DNA of 57,523 nucleotides from Prevotella sp. (GTDB lineage: Bacteria > Bacteroidota > Bacteroidia > Bacteroidales > Bacteroidaceae): the NCBI GenBank assembly GCA_022511045.1, contig JAFLSF010000006.1, forward strand, positions 1-57,523, in the 5' to 3' direction. Positions 16,296 through 23,767 of this stretch are shown one piece after another. Position 1 is the first letter of the stretch. Every line of letters begins with the position of its first letter. Made by a program: the position numbers and the translations under genes. The notes beneath the pieces were generated by a model. It worked only from the letters and a program-made list of their open reading frames with translations. It searched no databases and had not been told where the DNA came from.

Positions 16296-18070
16296 AATGG
16301 TCTTTTGCTTTGAACTTCATTCATCACTCTTAGGAAGTTGCCGCCCCATATTTTCTGGATGTCTTCAGCTGTGTAGCGGCGAGCCAGTAATTGGCGCGTA
16401 AAATTAAGCAGTTCGGCAGCGTTAGCCAAACCGCAGATACCCCCGTCGCCGTCGAAGTCAGTACCCAGCCCGACGTGGTCAATACCCATCACGCTGATAG
16501 CGTGCTCCAAATGGCGGATGGCATCCTCGATAGTTGCCTGACCACTCTGAACGAGGAAGCCGTTGTAGAGTGTTATCTGCATGACTCCTCCTCGCTGAGC
16601 CAAAGTTTTCATTTGCTCGTCAGTTAAGTTGCGGGGATGGTCGCATAAGGCTCGGCAACTGCTGTGACTACAAACAATAGGGTGTTCACTTATCTCTAAC
16701 GCATCGTAAAAACTGCTTTCGGAAGCGTGACTCAAGTCGACCATGATGCCTAAGCGGTTCATCTCGTAGATGACCTCGTGACCAAATGAACTGACACCGC
16801 CATGCGTCTGGTTGCCTCGTGCCGAGTCGCAGATGTCGTTGTCACCATTGTGGCAAAGGGTCATATAGACGATGCCACGTTTGGCAAAATGGCGCAGATT
16901 GTCTAAATTTCCGTCGATGGCGTGTCCGTTCTCAATGCCTAACATGATGCTTTTCTTGCCTGACTGCTTATTCCTCCATAGGTCGTTAGGGGTGCGAGCA
17001 AGGCTGATATACTGGCTATTGGCAGATACTATATTCTCTATCTTGTCGAAGATACTGTCGGCATAGTCTTTGGGGCGGTCTGTAGGCTGGGGCAGATAGG
17101 CCACCATAATGGTGGCATCCAGCCTACCCTCCGTCATTTTATGCAAGTCGACAAGTATTTTCGGGTCGCGGCTGGCGAAGTTAACATTCTGGGGGAAGAA
17201 CATTGGCGTGTCGCAGTGCGTGTCGAGTGTCAGCGTGTGTTGGTGCATATCGCAGGCTTCACGGTATTGGCGAGCCTCATTGACCAGCCATGTGAAGATG
17301 GGCAGACCGTCAGCAAGACATTCGGGATGCCACTGAACACCCAAGATGCTCTTATACTCCGTACTCTCCATTGCCTCTATGATGCCATCATTGGCATAGG
17401 CTATGATACGGAAGTGCGAACCCGTTTCATCAACTGCTTGATGGTGAAACGAATTGACGCGGAGAGTAAGACTGTCGTGGGATTTGGGGTCTTTATAAAT
17501 GCCATCAAGGATAGAACCCTTTTCAATGCTAACAATATGGGTAGCGACAGAACGTTCTTCTGCTTGCGAATGTTTCAAACCCTCTTGTTCTCTCCATCCG
17601 CCTTTCGCCTCAGAAAGGTCTTGTGCTACATGCCCTCCCAGTGCCATCGCCAAAGTCTGCATACCTCGGCAAATGCCCAACATTGGTATTTGGCGGTTAT
17701 AAGCTAATTGGGTTATCAGTAGTTCGGGCAAATCACGCTCGGCATTGATGTCGCCCAACTTAGGTGAATGTTCCTCGCCGATGTAGCGAGGGTCGTAGTC
17801 TGCTCCACCGCTGAGTAACAAACCGTCAAGGTGTTCAAGGGTGTTAATAATAACATCTGTATCGCTAAGGGGTGGGATGATGACAGGCACGCCGCCTGCA
17901 CGCCACACAGACTTGTAATATCCCTCTGCAATTTTGCAGGTATTCTCGCCATAGTTGCCTGTGATACCAATGACGGGTTTACGGCGTGCTTCGGGGAAAG
18001 AAGCATAGGCGGTTACTGTCAGGTACGCCTGCCAGTCGAAGTGCGGTTCTATGGAGCGTTGGTTATTCAT
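16292..18070 (-). CDS. Fused glutamine-amidotransferase-like (C26) and membrane dipeptidase (M19) protein
   Basis: Two enzymes are fused in about 592 residues. Residues 20-260 form a class I glutamine-amidotransferase / gamma-glutamyl-GABA hydrolase (PuuD-like) domain, with nucleophile Cys in MLGICRGMQ and His-Glu in GVQWHPE. Residues 275-590 form an M19 dipeptidase with zinc ligands in LDTHCDTP, IENGHAID, CSHSSCRALCDHPRN and GLGTDFDG. The first half should split gamma-glutamyl bonds and the second dipeptides, which together suits breakdown of gamma-glutamyl peptides; that pairing is inference. The start at 18070 overlaps the lrp stop region by 8 bp; an ATG at 18091 is possible. No signal peptide is visible. 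Confidence 0.85.
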   Translation of the reverse strand: MNNQRSIEPHFDWQAYLTVTAYASFPEARRKPVIGITGNYGENTCKIAEGYYKSVWRAGGVPVIIPPLSDTDVIINTLEHLDGLLLSGGADYDPRYIGEEHSPKLGDINAERDLPELLITQLAYNRQIPMLGICRGMQTLAMALGGHVAQDLSEAKGGWREQEGLKHSQAEERSVATHIVSIEKGSILDGIYKDPKSHDSLTLRVNSFHHQAVDETGSHFRIIAYANDGIIEAMESTEYKSILGVQWHPECLADGLPIFTWLVNEARQYREACDMHQHTLTLDTHCDTPMFFPQNVNFASRDPKILVDLHKMTEGRLDATIMVAYLPQPTDRPKDYADSIFDKIENIVSANSQYISLARTPNDLWRNKQSGKKSIMLGIENGHAIDGNLDNLRHFAKRGIVYMTLCHNGDNDICDSARGNQTHGGVSSFGHEVIYEMNRLGIMVDLSHASESSFYDALEISEHPIVCSHSSCRALCDHPRNLTDEQMKTLAQRGGVMQITLYNGFLVQSGQATIEDAIRHLEHAISVMGIDHVGLGTDFDGDGGICGLANAAELLNFTRQLLARRYTAEDIQKIWGGNFLRVMNEVQSKRPL

Positions 18071-18527
18071 CAAGATTAACGGAAATCTCACGCTTGATGC
18101 TCTGCTCCAATGAGATGAGAGTCTCTGTAGCTACAACTCCCGGAATACTTTGCAGGCGACTGTTAAGCAAGTGCATCAACTGCTCGTTGTCGCGGGCATA
18201 TAGCTTTACCATCATAGTGTAGGGGCCTGTAGTAAAGTGACACTCCACAATTTCGGGGATATGTCGTAATCGCTCTACTACATCCTTATACATGGAGCCA
18301 CGCTCTAAAGTGATACCTACATAGGTACAAGTAGTGTAGCCAAGACTTTTGGGATTGACATCAAAACCGCTACCCGTAATAACTCCGTTCTCAATGAGGT
18401 GCTGCACACGCTGATGGATGGCGGCACGTGAAACGTTACATTCTGCTGCTACATCCTTAAACGGAATACGGGCATTCTGCGAAAGGATGTTTAGGATTTT
18501 CTTATCAAGTTTATCTATTTTGTCCAT
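18063..18527 (-). CDS. Lrp/AsnC-family transcriptional regulator
   Basis: The 154-residue protein has the family layout: an N-terminal winged helix-turn-helix (LDKKILNILSQNARIPFKDVAAECNVSRAAIHQRVQHL) and a C-terminal RAM domain that usually binds amino acids and forms octamers (TCTYVGITLERG onward). Members sense amino-acid supply and often regulate neighbouring genes. It lies inside the minus-strand operon, 32 bp after the O-methyltransferase gene and overlapping the C26-M19 peptidase gene, which makes peptide or amino-acid use a plausible target. The ligand is not readable from the sequence. Confidence 0.93.
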   Translation of the reverse strand: MDKIDKLDKKILNILSQNARIPFKDVAAECNVSRAAIHQRVQHLIENGVITGSGFDVNPKSLGYTTCTYVGITLERGSMYKDVVERLRHIPEIVECHFTTGPYTMMVKLYARDNEQLMHLLNSRLQSIPGVVATETLISLEQSIKREISVNLDE

Positions 18528-18559
18528 AGTGCTTGTTTGGTATATTAGTAAGTTCTGTT

Positions 18560-19204
18560 TTATAGCTTGCGGATAAGTGTTAAGCCATCGCGCAATGGTA
18601 GGATGACTTGTTCTATGCGGGAGTCTTGTTTCACATAGTCATTGAAGGCTTTGATGCCTTGTGTCTGTTGGTCACGTTGGTAGTCTGGGGAAATCACATG
18701 TCCATCCCATAAAGTGTTGTCTGCCAAGATAAAGCCACCTTGTTTTAAAACGGAGAGCGCCATTTCGTAAGTCTCCCGATAGGTACGCTTGTCACCGTCT
18801 ATAAATGCCATATCAAACATAATCCCCAACTTGGGAGCCTCGGTAACGGCATCGCCAATGACGAACTCAACCCGATGTCCAACGGGCGAACCTTCTATCC
18901 AGGGACGGGTGAACTCCTCCTGCTCGTCGTTGATTTCAAAAGTGTACACCTTGCCGTCATCCTCCAAACCTTCTGCCATACATAGTGCCGAATAGCCGCT
19001 AAAGGTTCCTACCTCTAAAATGTTCTTAGGGCGAATCATTTTCACCAGCATTTTGAGTAGGCGGCCTTGCAAATGTCCAGAAGCCATTCGGCCGTGTAAC
19101 AAATGGATGTTAGTAGCACGCCAGAGCCGATAAAGATAATCTGGCTCTGGCTCAATATGCTGAAGAATGTATTCGTCCAGGGTTATCATTTTATCATTTA
19201 CCAC
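18560..19204 (-). CDS. SAM-dependent O-methyltransferase
   Basis: The 214-residue protein is a class I methyltransferase of the caffeoyl-CoA OMT-like group (YrrM/TrmR type). The SAM motif ILEVGTFSGYSALCMAEGL is near residue 60, motif II DGKVYTFEIN follows, and the metal-linked FIDGDKRTYRETYEMAL and ADNTLWDGHV segments are present. In other bacteria this group includes the enzyme methylating tRNA 5-hydroxyuridine as well as small-phenol methyltransferases; the substrate here is unknown. It follows aroQ by 6 bp, and in Bacteroidetes the two are often adjacent. Confidence 0.9.
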   Translation of the reverse strand: MVNDKMITLDEYILQHIEPEPDYLYRLWRATNIHLLHGRMASGHLQGRLLKMLVKMIRPKNILEVGTFSGYSALCMAEGLEDDGKVYTFEINDEQEEFTRPWIEGSPVGHRVEFVIGDAVTEAPKLGIMFDMAFIDGDKRTYRETYEMALSVLKQGGFILADNTLWDGHVISPDYQRDQQTQGIKAFNDYVKQDSRIEQVILPLRDGLTLIRKL

Positions 19205-19210
19205 ATACGG

Positions 19211-19624
19211 TTAAATGAGCGCCTCAATGGCTAAGCGGTAACTGTCTAATCCAAAGCCACAAATAACCCCGCGACATACTGCGGAAATCATGGAATGATG
19301 GCGAAACTCCTCACGCTGGTGAACGTTGGAGATATGGACTTCGATAACAGGGGCCTTCAACGAGCGGATGCAATCGCCTAAAGCGATAGAAGTATGTGTA
19401 TAGGCTCCTGCATTCAGCACGATACCATCGTAGGTGAAACCAACCTCTTGCATCTTGTTGATAAGTTCCCCCTCAACATTACTCTGGTAGTATTCTATGT
19501 TGATGTTTGGATATTGCTTTTGTAATTCAGGCAAGTATTTCTCAAAGGAGGTTGAGCCGTAAATGCCTGGCTCACGCACTCCTAAGAGGTTGAGGTTGGG
19601 ACCGTTGATGATAAGTATCTTCAT
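19211..19624 (-). CDS. aroQ: 3-dehydroquinate dehydratase, type II
   Basis: AroQ dehydrates 3-dehydroquinate to 3-dehydroshikimate in the shikimate pathway. The 137 residues match the small type II enzyme. The family opening INGPNLNLLGVREPGIYG carries the catalytic flexible loop. EYYQSNVEGELINKMQ, GIVLNAGAYTHTSIAL and PVIEVHISNVHQREEFR contain the conserved Asn, His and Arg residues. The usual catalytic Tyr lies in the loop (GIYGS). It lies 5 bp downstream of the FGGY kinase gene and 6 bp upstream of the methyltransferase gene, deep inside the operon. Confidence 0.97.
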   Translation of the reverse strand: MKILIINGPNLNLLGVREPGIYGSTSFEKYLPELQKQYPNINIEYYQSNVEGELINKMQEVGFTYDGIVLNAGAYTHTSIALGDCIRSLKAPVIEVHISNVHQREEFRHHSMISAVCRGVICGFGLDSYRLAIEALI

Positions 19625-19629
19625 AACAC

Positions 19630-21111
19630 TTATTTAATGAGTTGGTTCACAGCGTTGCGCCAATCTTGATATAGTGCGTGACGCGTAGGAAGGTCATTGG
19701 GTTTATATACTTGAGTTACCTTGCGGAAAGATGTTACCTCATCAAAATTCTTCCAAAGTCCACGAGCAAAACCGTTCATGATGACAGCGCCTAAAGCTGA
19801 CGCGTCATCTACTTCGGTACATACAACGGGCGTTTCCAGCATATCGGCTTGGAACTGCATAAGGAATTTATTCTTCGTAGGCCCGCCGTCGGCACATATC
19901 TCGCTTAACTTGCCTCCTGTGGCATGAGCCATCACGTCAACCAAGTCCTTGATTTGATAGGCGATAGACTCTAAAGCTGCACGCAGGAAATGTGCTTTCG
20001 TCGTGGCAAAGGTTAGTCCAAAGACAGCACCTTTCACGCTGCTCTGCCACCAGGGAGCCCCCAATCCAGAGAAAGCAGGTACGATATATACCCCGCCATT
20101 GTCTGTAACGCTGGTTGCCAAAGCTTCCATCTCCGCAGGATGACCCACGAGTTGCAATTGGTCGGCAATCCACTTGAGGGTTGCGCCAGTGCTATATATG
20201 TTTCCTTCAAAGCCGTAATAGGTCTTGCCAAAAGCAGAGAAGCCCACGCTGGTCACCAATCCTTGAGGTGCTGCCAACGGTTCTTCGCCGATATTAACCA
20301 TCACACTCGACCCCGTTCCATAGGTTACCTTGCCAGACCCCTTTGTGAAACACATCTGTCCAACCAGTGCCCCATGAGAGTCGCCAAGCACACCTGCAAT
20401 GGTTATGGGATGGGGAAAAACACCCTCAACCGTCGTCTCACCGTACGTTGCATCACAGCTACGCAATTCGGCCATCATGGAACGAGGAATGTCAAATAGT
20501 TGCAAGAGCTCATCGTCCCAGTCCATTGTGTGAATGTTAAACAGCATGGTACGCGATGCGTTCGTATAGTCTGTGGCAAACACCTTTCCACCTGTCAGTT
20601 TCCAAATGAGCCACGTTTCGATGGTACCCATCAGTAATTCGCCCCGTTCAGCCTGTTGTCGTGCTCCCTCAATGTTATCAAGAAGCCACTTGATACCCGA
20701 GGCCGAGAAGTTTGGGTCTATCAGCAGTCCGCTCTTGTCAAACACTCGCTTGGCATAGCCCAAGGCCCGTAATTCACGACAAAGTTCGGCACCACGAGTG
20801 TCTTGCCATACTACGGCATGACTAATTGGCTTTCCAGTTTGTTTGTTCCATACGACAGCCGTCTCACGCTGGTTAGTAATAGCGATGGAGTACTCAGCAT
20901 CTTCTGGGGAATCGGCGGTTTTGACCAACTGATGGATGGCCTCCACCATATTGTTATATATCTCCTCGGCATCGTGCTCTACCCAGCCAGTCTGTGGGTA
21001 ATACTGATGGTGGTCGACATTGGTACGACCTATCATGTGGCATTGCTCGTCGAATAACAAGGCCTTAGTTGACGAAGTGCTTTGGTCAACGGCGATGATT
21101 CTTTGGCTCAT
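19630..21111 (-). CDS. FGGY-family carbohydrate kinase, glycerol kinase-like (substrate probably not glycerol)
   Basis: The 493-residue protein aligns along its length with glycerol kinase: ITNQRETAVVW (R82, E83), VVWQDTRG, DYTNASRTMLFNIHTMDWDD and VTYGTGSS. Three glycerol-contact positions of E. coli GlpK differ by eye: Tyr135 (DPYFSG) reads Asn134 in LIDPNFSAS, Gln246 reads Ser in GDSHGAL, and Phe270 (GTGCF) reads Ser in GTGSS. Arg83, Glu84 and Asp245 are kept. A larger or more polar substrate is likely. The gene follows a split transketolase by 6 bp, an arrangement known for D-apulose kinase with apulose-4-phosphate transketolase. Automatic annotation will probably say glycerol kinase; the apulose assignment is inference. 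Confidence 0.85.
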   Translation of the reverse strand: MSQRIIAVDQSTSSTKALLFDEQCHMIGRTNVDHHQYYPQTGWVEHDAEEIYNNMVEAIHQLVKTADSPEDAEYSIAITNQRETAVVWNKQTGKPISHAVVWQDTRGAELCRELRALGYAKRVFDKSGLLIDPNFSASGIKWLLDNIEGARQQAERGELLMGTIETWLIWKLTGGKVFATDYTNASRTMLFNIHTMDWDDELLQLFDIPRSMMAELRSCDATYGETTVEGVFPHPITIAGVLGDSHGALVGQMCFTKGSGKVTYGTGSSVMVNIGEEPLAAPQGLVTSVGFSAFGKTYYGFEGNIYSTGATLKWIADQLQLVGHPAEMEALATSVTDNGGVYIVPAFSGLGAPWWQSSVKGAVFGLTFATTKAHFLRAALESIAYQIKDLVDVMAHATGGKLSEICADGGPTKNKFLMQFQADMLETPVVCTEVDDASALGAVIMNGFARGLWKNFDEVTSFRKVTQVYKPNDLPTRHALYQDWRNAVNQLIK

Positions 21112-21117
21112 GAGTAT

Positions 21118-22038
21118 TTATTTAAAAGATAAGACAGACTTGACAATACCCTCGGCATCCATTCCATAATGGTGGAAGATTTCTGCATTGGTACCATGTA
21201 CTACGTTCTCGTCTGGAATGCCAATAATACGGACGGGAACAGGATGCTCGGAAAGCGTCTCACAAACCATAGCTCCTAAGCCGCCAAACTGAGAGTGCTC
21301 CTCAACGGTGACGATACGACCCGTCTCTTTGGCTGCCTTGCGAATAGCCTCCTCGTCGAATGGCTTAATCCACGACATATCGAGTACACGAGCCGAGATG
21401 CCTTTCTCTTTCAGTTGCAGGCCTGCTTGCCAAGCATGGTATACGGTCTCACCTGTAGCTACAATAGTGACATCCGTGCCGTCAAGTATTTGGATTGCCT
21501 TACCAACCTCAAAGTTAAAGTCGTCATTTTCATAGACATCGGGGACGGCAGCACGGCCAACACGAACATAGCAGGGCTTGTCAAAATCGACGAGGAACTT
21601 GACTAGTTTCTTCGTCACCCGCCAGTCACTTGGCAAACAGACGGTCATGCCCGGGAAAGTACGCAGGGCAGCAATATCATGCAGGGAATGGTGGGTGGCA
21701 CCCAAAGCGCCATAGGCCACACCGCCTGATACGCCTAAAATGGTAACGGGATTCTCGCTATAAGCCAAATCGACCTTCACCTGTTCCAGCGAACGAGCTA
21801 CATAGAAGCAGGCGGGACCGCAGCAAAACACTTTCTTTCCAGAGTGTGCAAGGCCGGCAGAAATGCCTACGGCATCCTGTTCTGCTATACCACACTCTAC
21901 AAATTGCTCGGGTAGGGCATTGGCATAGTCGCCTAAAGTGACGGAACCTCGTGCATCTGTCGTTACGGCAATAATATCTTTATCCTCACGTGCCAGTTCC
22001 AGCAGCGTGTCGGTAAACTGTTTTCTACATGCTATCAT
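21118..22038 (-). CDS. Transketolase-like protein, C-terminal (pyrimidine-binding) subunit
   Basis: The 306-residue protein covers the pyrimidine-binding and C-terminal domains of transketolase. It has EQFVECGIAEQDAVGISAGLAHSGKKVF, which contains the Glu that activates thiamine diphosphate, SGGVAYGALGATHHSLHDIAAL, and a C-terminal TVEEHSQFGGLGAMV segment. It needs the N-terminal subunit encoded directly upstream (43 bp). Split transketolases of this size often act in specialised sugar pathways rather than in the pentose phosphate core. With the kinase downstream, it may cleave a phosphorylated ketose such as apulose 4-phosphate; that is inference. Confidence 0.9.
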   Translation of the reverse strand: MIACRKQFTDTLLELAREDKDIIAVTTDARGSVTLGDYANALPEQFVECGIAEQDAVGISAGLAHSGKKVFCCGPACFYVARSLEQVKVDLAYSENPVTILGVSGGVAYGALGATHHSLHDIAALRTFPGMTVCLPSDWRVTKKLVKFLVDFDKPCYVRVGRAAVPDVYENDDFNFEVGKAIQILDGTDVTIVATGETVYHAWQAGLQLKEKGISARVLDMSWIKPFDEEAIRKAAKETGRIVTVEEHSQFGGLGAMVCETLSEHPVPVRIIGIPDENVVHGTNAEIFHHYGMDAEGIVKSVLSFK

Positions 22039-22081
22039 AATATAATGGTAATTATAGAAGTGATGTGAATAATAAGGTTAA

Positions 22082-22912
22082 TTAGGATAATTGGGCAATG
22101 CGCTCCTCTATTTCCTTGACGGCAGCCTTGCACTGTTCTTCGTTGAGTACGCCATGATGCCACTTGGCAATGCCTTCCATGAAAGAGACACCCTTACCTT
22201 TGGTGGTATTGCTCACCAGTAGGTGTGGCTTTTGGTTGCTATAGTCAATGCTGTCAAAGGTCTTTACGATGTCTTCCATTGAGTCACCGTTCATTTCGAT
22301 AACGTCCCAGCCGAAAGCGCTCCAGCGCTCTTTGACGGAATCAATAGGCATTACGTCTTCTGTGTCACCGCTTATTTGCAGGTGGTTACGGTCGATAATG
22401 GCCACAAGATTATCCAGATGATAACGGTTACCAGCCATAGCAGCTTCGTAGATAGAGCCTTCGCCCTGCTCGCCGTCGCCCATCATCACATAAGTACGAT
22501 AGGCCTTACCATCCATCTTGGCGGCGATAGCCATACCAACACCAATACTCAGTCCGTGTCCTAAGGCACCGCTGTTCACTTCTATACCTGGTACCTCGAT
22601 GGTGGGGTGACCAGAGAGTACAGAACCAAACTGTCCCAAGGTGTCCAGCACCTCGGGCTTCAGATAGCCCTTAGCCTCTAATGTTACATACAAAGCCTCT
22701 ACGCAGTGACCTTTTGACAGCACGAAACGGTCGCGGTCAGTAGCCTTTGGATTTGCTGGGTCGAGGTTTTGCATCACGTTAAAATACAATGCCGTCATTA
22801 CGTTGAGGCATGACAAATCACCACCGATATGGCCAGCCTTAGCAGCATATACCACTTCCACCAGTCGCTTACGGCTTTTCTCGGCAATCAGTTCCAATTG
22901 TTTTACATTCAT
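22082..22912 (-). CDS. Transketolase-like protein, N-terminal (TPP-binding) subunit
   Basis: The 276-residue protein is the thiamine-diphosphate-binding half of a split transketolase. Visible are GHIGGDLSCLNVMTALYF, SKGHCVEALYVTLEAKGY, SGALGHGLSIGVGMAIA, and MMGDGEQGEGSIYEAA with downstream IIDRNHLQISG. The last pair is the GDG...N motif that binds Mg2+ and diphosphate. It is the first gene of the eight-gene minus-strand run; the 91 bp upstream show no clear TAnnTTTG element. It pairs with the C-terminal subunit 43 bp downstream. Confidence 0.9.
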   Translation of the reverse strand: MNVKQLELIAEKSRKRLVEVVYAAKAGHIGGDLSCLNVMTALYFNVMQNLDPANPKATDRDRFVLSKGHCVEALYVTLEAKGYLKPEVLDTLGQFGSVLSGHPTIEVPGIEVNSGALGHGLSIGVGMAIAAKMDGKAYRTYVMMGDGEQGEGSIYEAAMAGNRYHLDNLVAIIDRNHLQISGDTEDVMPIDSVKERWSAFGWDVIEMNGDSMEDIVKTFDSIDYSNQKPHLLVSNTTKGKGVSFMEGIAKWHHGVLNEEQCKAAVKEIEERIAQLS

Positions 22913-23003
22913 ATATTCCTGTTTTTAATCTTGTTGTTGTCTTGTTTTCTTTTATATATTAAGATTTGCGAGTGCGCGAAATGTCATCATGCCTTAACGT
23001 TAA

Positions 23004-23654
23004 TTATAGATATGTCATCAATACATCCCATACGGCAATAATATGGCAAACGGACCCTGCCAGCACGAAAAAGTGGAAGATGGAGTGCATATAGCGCTTC
23101 TTGTTGAGGCTATAAAAGACGGCTCCCGTAATGTAACATACCCCTTCTGCTATAATCCAGATGACCGCAGCCGTTGAAACAGCGTTGATGAGCGGCTTGA
23201 AGGCCACTAAAACGGAGAGTCCCATGCCTACGAAACAGAACGTCTCAACATGGGAGTGTTCCCTCAATCTGGCGAGACTGACGATGGTTCCAGCCAGCGC
23301 ACAGAGCCAAACAAACAGGAAGAGCGACCAGCCCCAATAGCCTTGTGTGCGTAATGCCACTAATGTCAAGGGTGAATAACTGCCCGCAATGTGCCAATAG
23401 ATAGCCGCGTGGTCCCATCGGCGCAGGTGTTCTCTCCATTTGCTACGCCAAGGTAACGCATGATAAGCCGTAGAGGCGGCATACGAACCCAACATGCCAA
23501 AGAGGTAGAGGCATACGCCAAGACGTGCCCAGGGATTGTCGCCCTTGAACACCATCGTCAGGAAGACAATGCCAAATGCCACGCCTAACACAATACCGCC
23601 CGCGTGGGACCAGACGTTCCATAGTTCCTCTTTGTAGGTATACCGTATAGCCAT
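23004..23654 (-). CDS. trhA: PAQR-family membrane protein TrhA (hemolysin III family)
   Basis: About 216 residues with seven likely membrane spans form a hemolysin III / PAQR-type protein. Diagnostic motifs are STAYHALPWRS, RRWDHAAIYWHIAGSYSPLTL and the C-terminal HSIFHFFVLAGSVCHIIAV. These contain the conserved Ser, Asp and three His residues that bind metal in PAQR proteins. Bacterial members affect membrane fluidity or lipid energetics; haemolytic activity is historical and not implied. The ATG at 23654 is chosen; an upstream TTG extends it by only three residues. It stands before the transketolase genes but is separated from them by 91 bp. Confidence 0.92.
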   Translation of the reverse strand: MAIRYTYKEELWNVWSHAGGIVLGVAFGIVFLTMVFKGDNPWARLGVCLYLFGMLGSYAASTAYHALPWRSKWREHLRRWDHAAIYWHIAGSYSPLTLVALRTQGYWGWSLFLFVWLCALAGTIVSLARLREHSHVETFCFVGMGLSVLVAFKPLINAVSTAAVIWIIAEGVCYITGAVFYSLNKKRYMHSIFHFFVLAGSVCHIIAVWDVLMTYL

Positions 23655-23733
23655 TGGATGCAAAAGTACGAATAAATGTGCGAAAGGCCAAATATTTTCC
23701 TTACTTTATGGCGCATATCTCACAATTATTGTG

Positions 23734-23741
23734 TATCTTTG
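23734..23741 (+). promoter_or_regulatory. -7 element for the secreted endonuclease gene
   Basis: TATCTTTG matches TAnnTTTG and lies 26 bp upstream of the ATG at 23768. The TTTG box at the usual distance is not recognisable. Confidence 0.5.
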
Positions 23742-23767
23742 CAGCGATAAATACACGAACTCAGACT

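Noticed and set aside
17141..17707. 188-codon ORF antisense to the C26-M19 fusion gene
   Set aside because: The fusion protein shows intact active-site motifs across the same bases.
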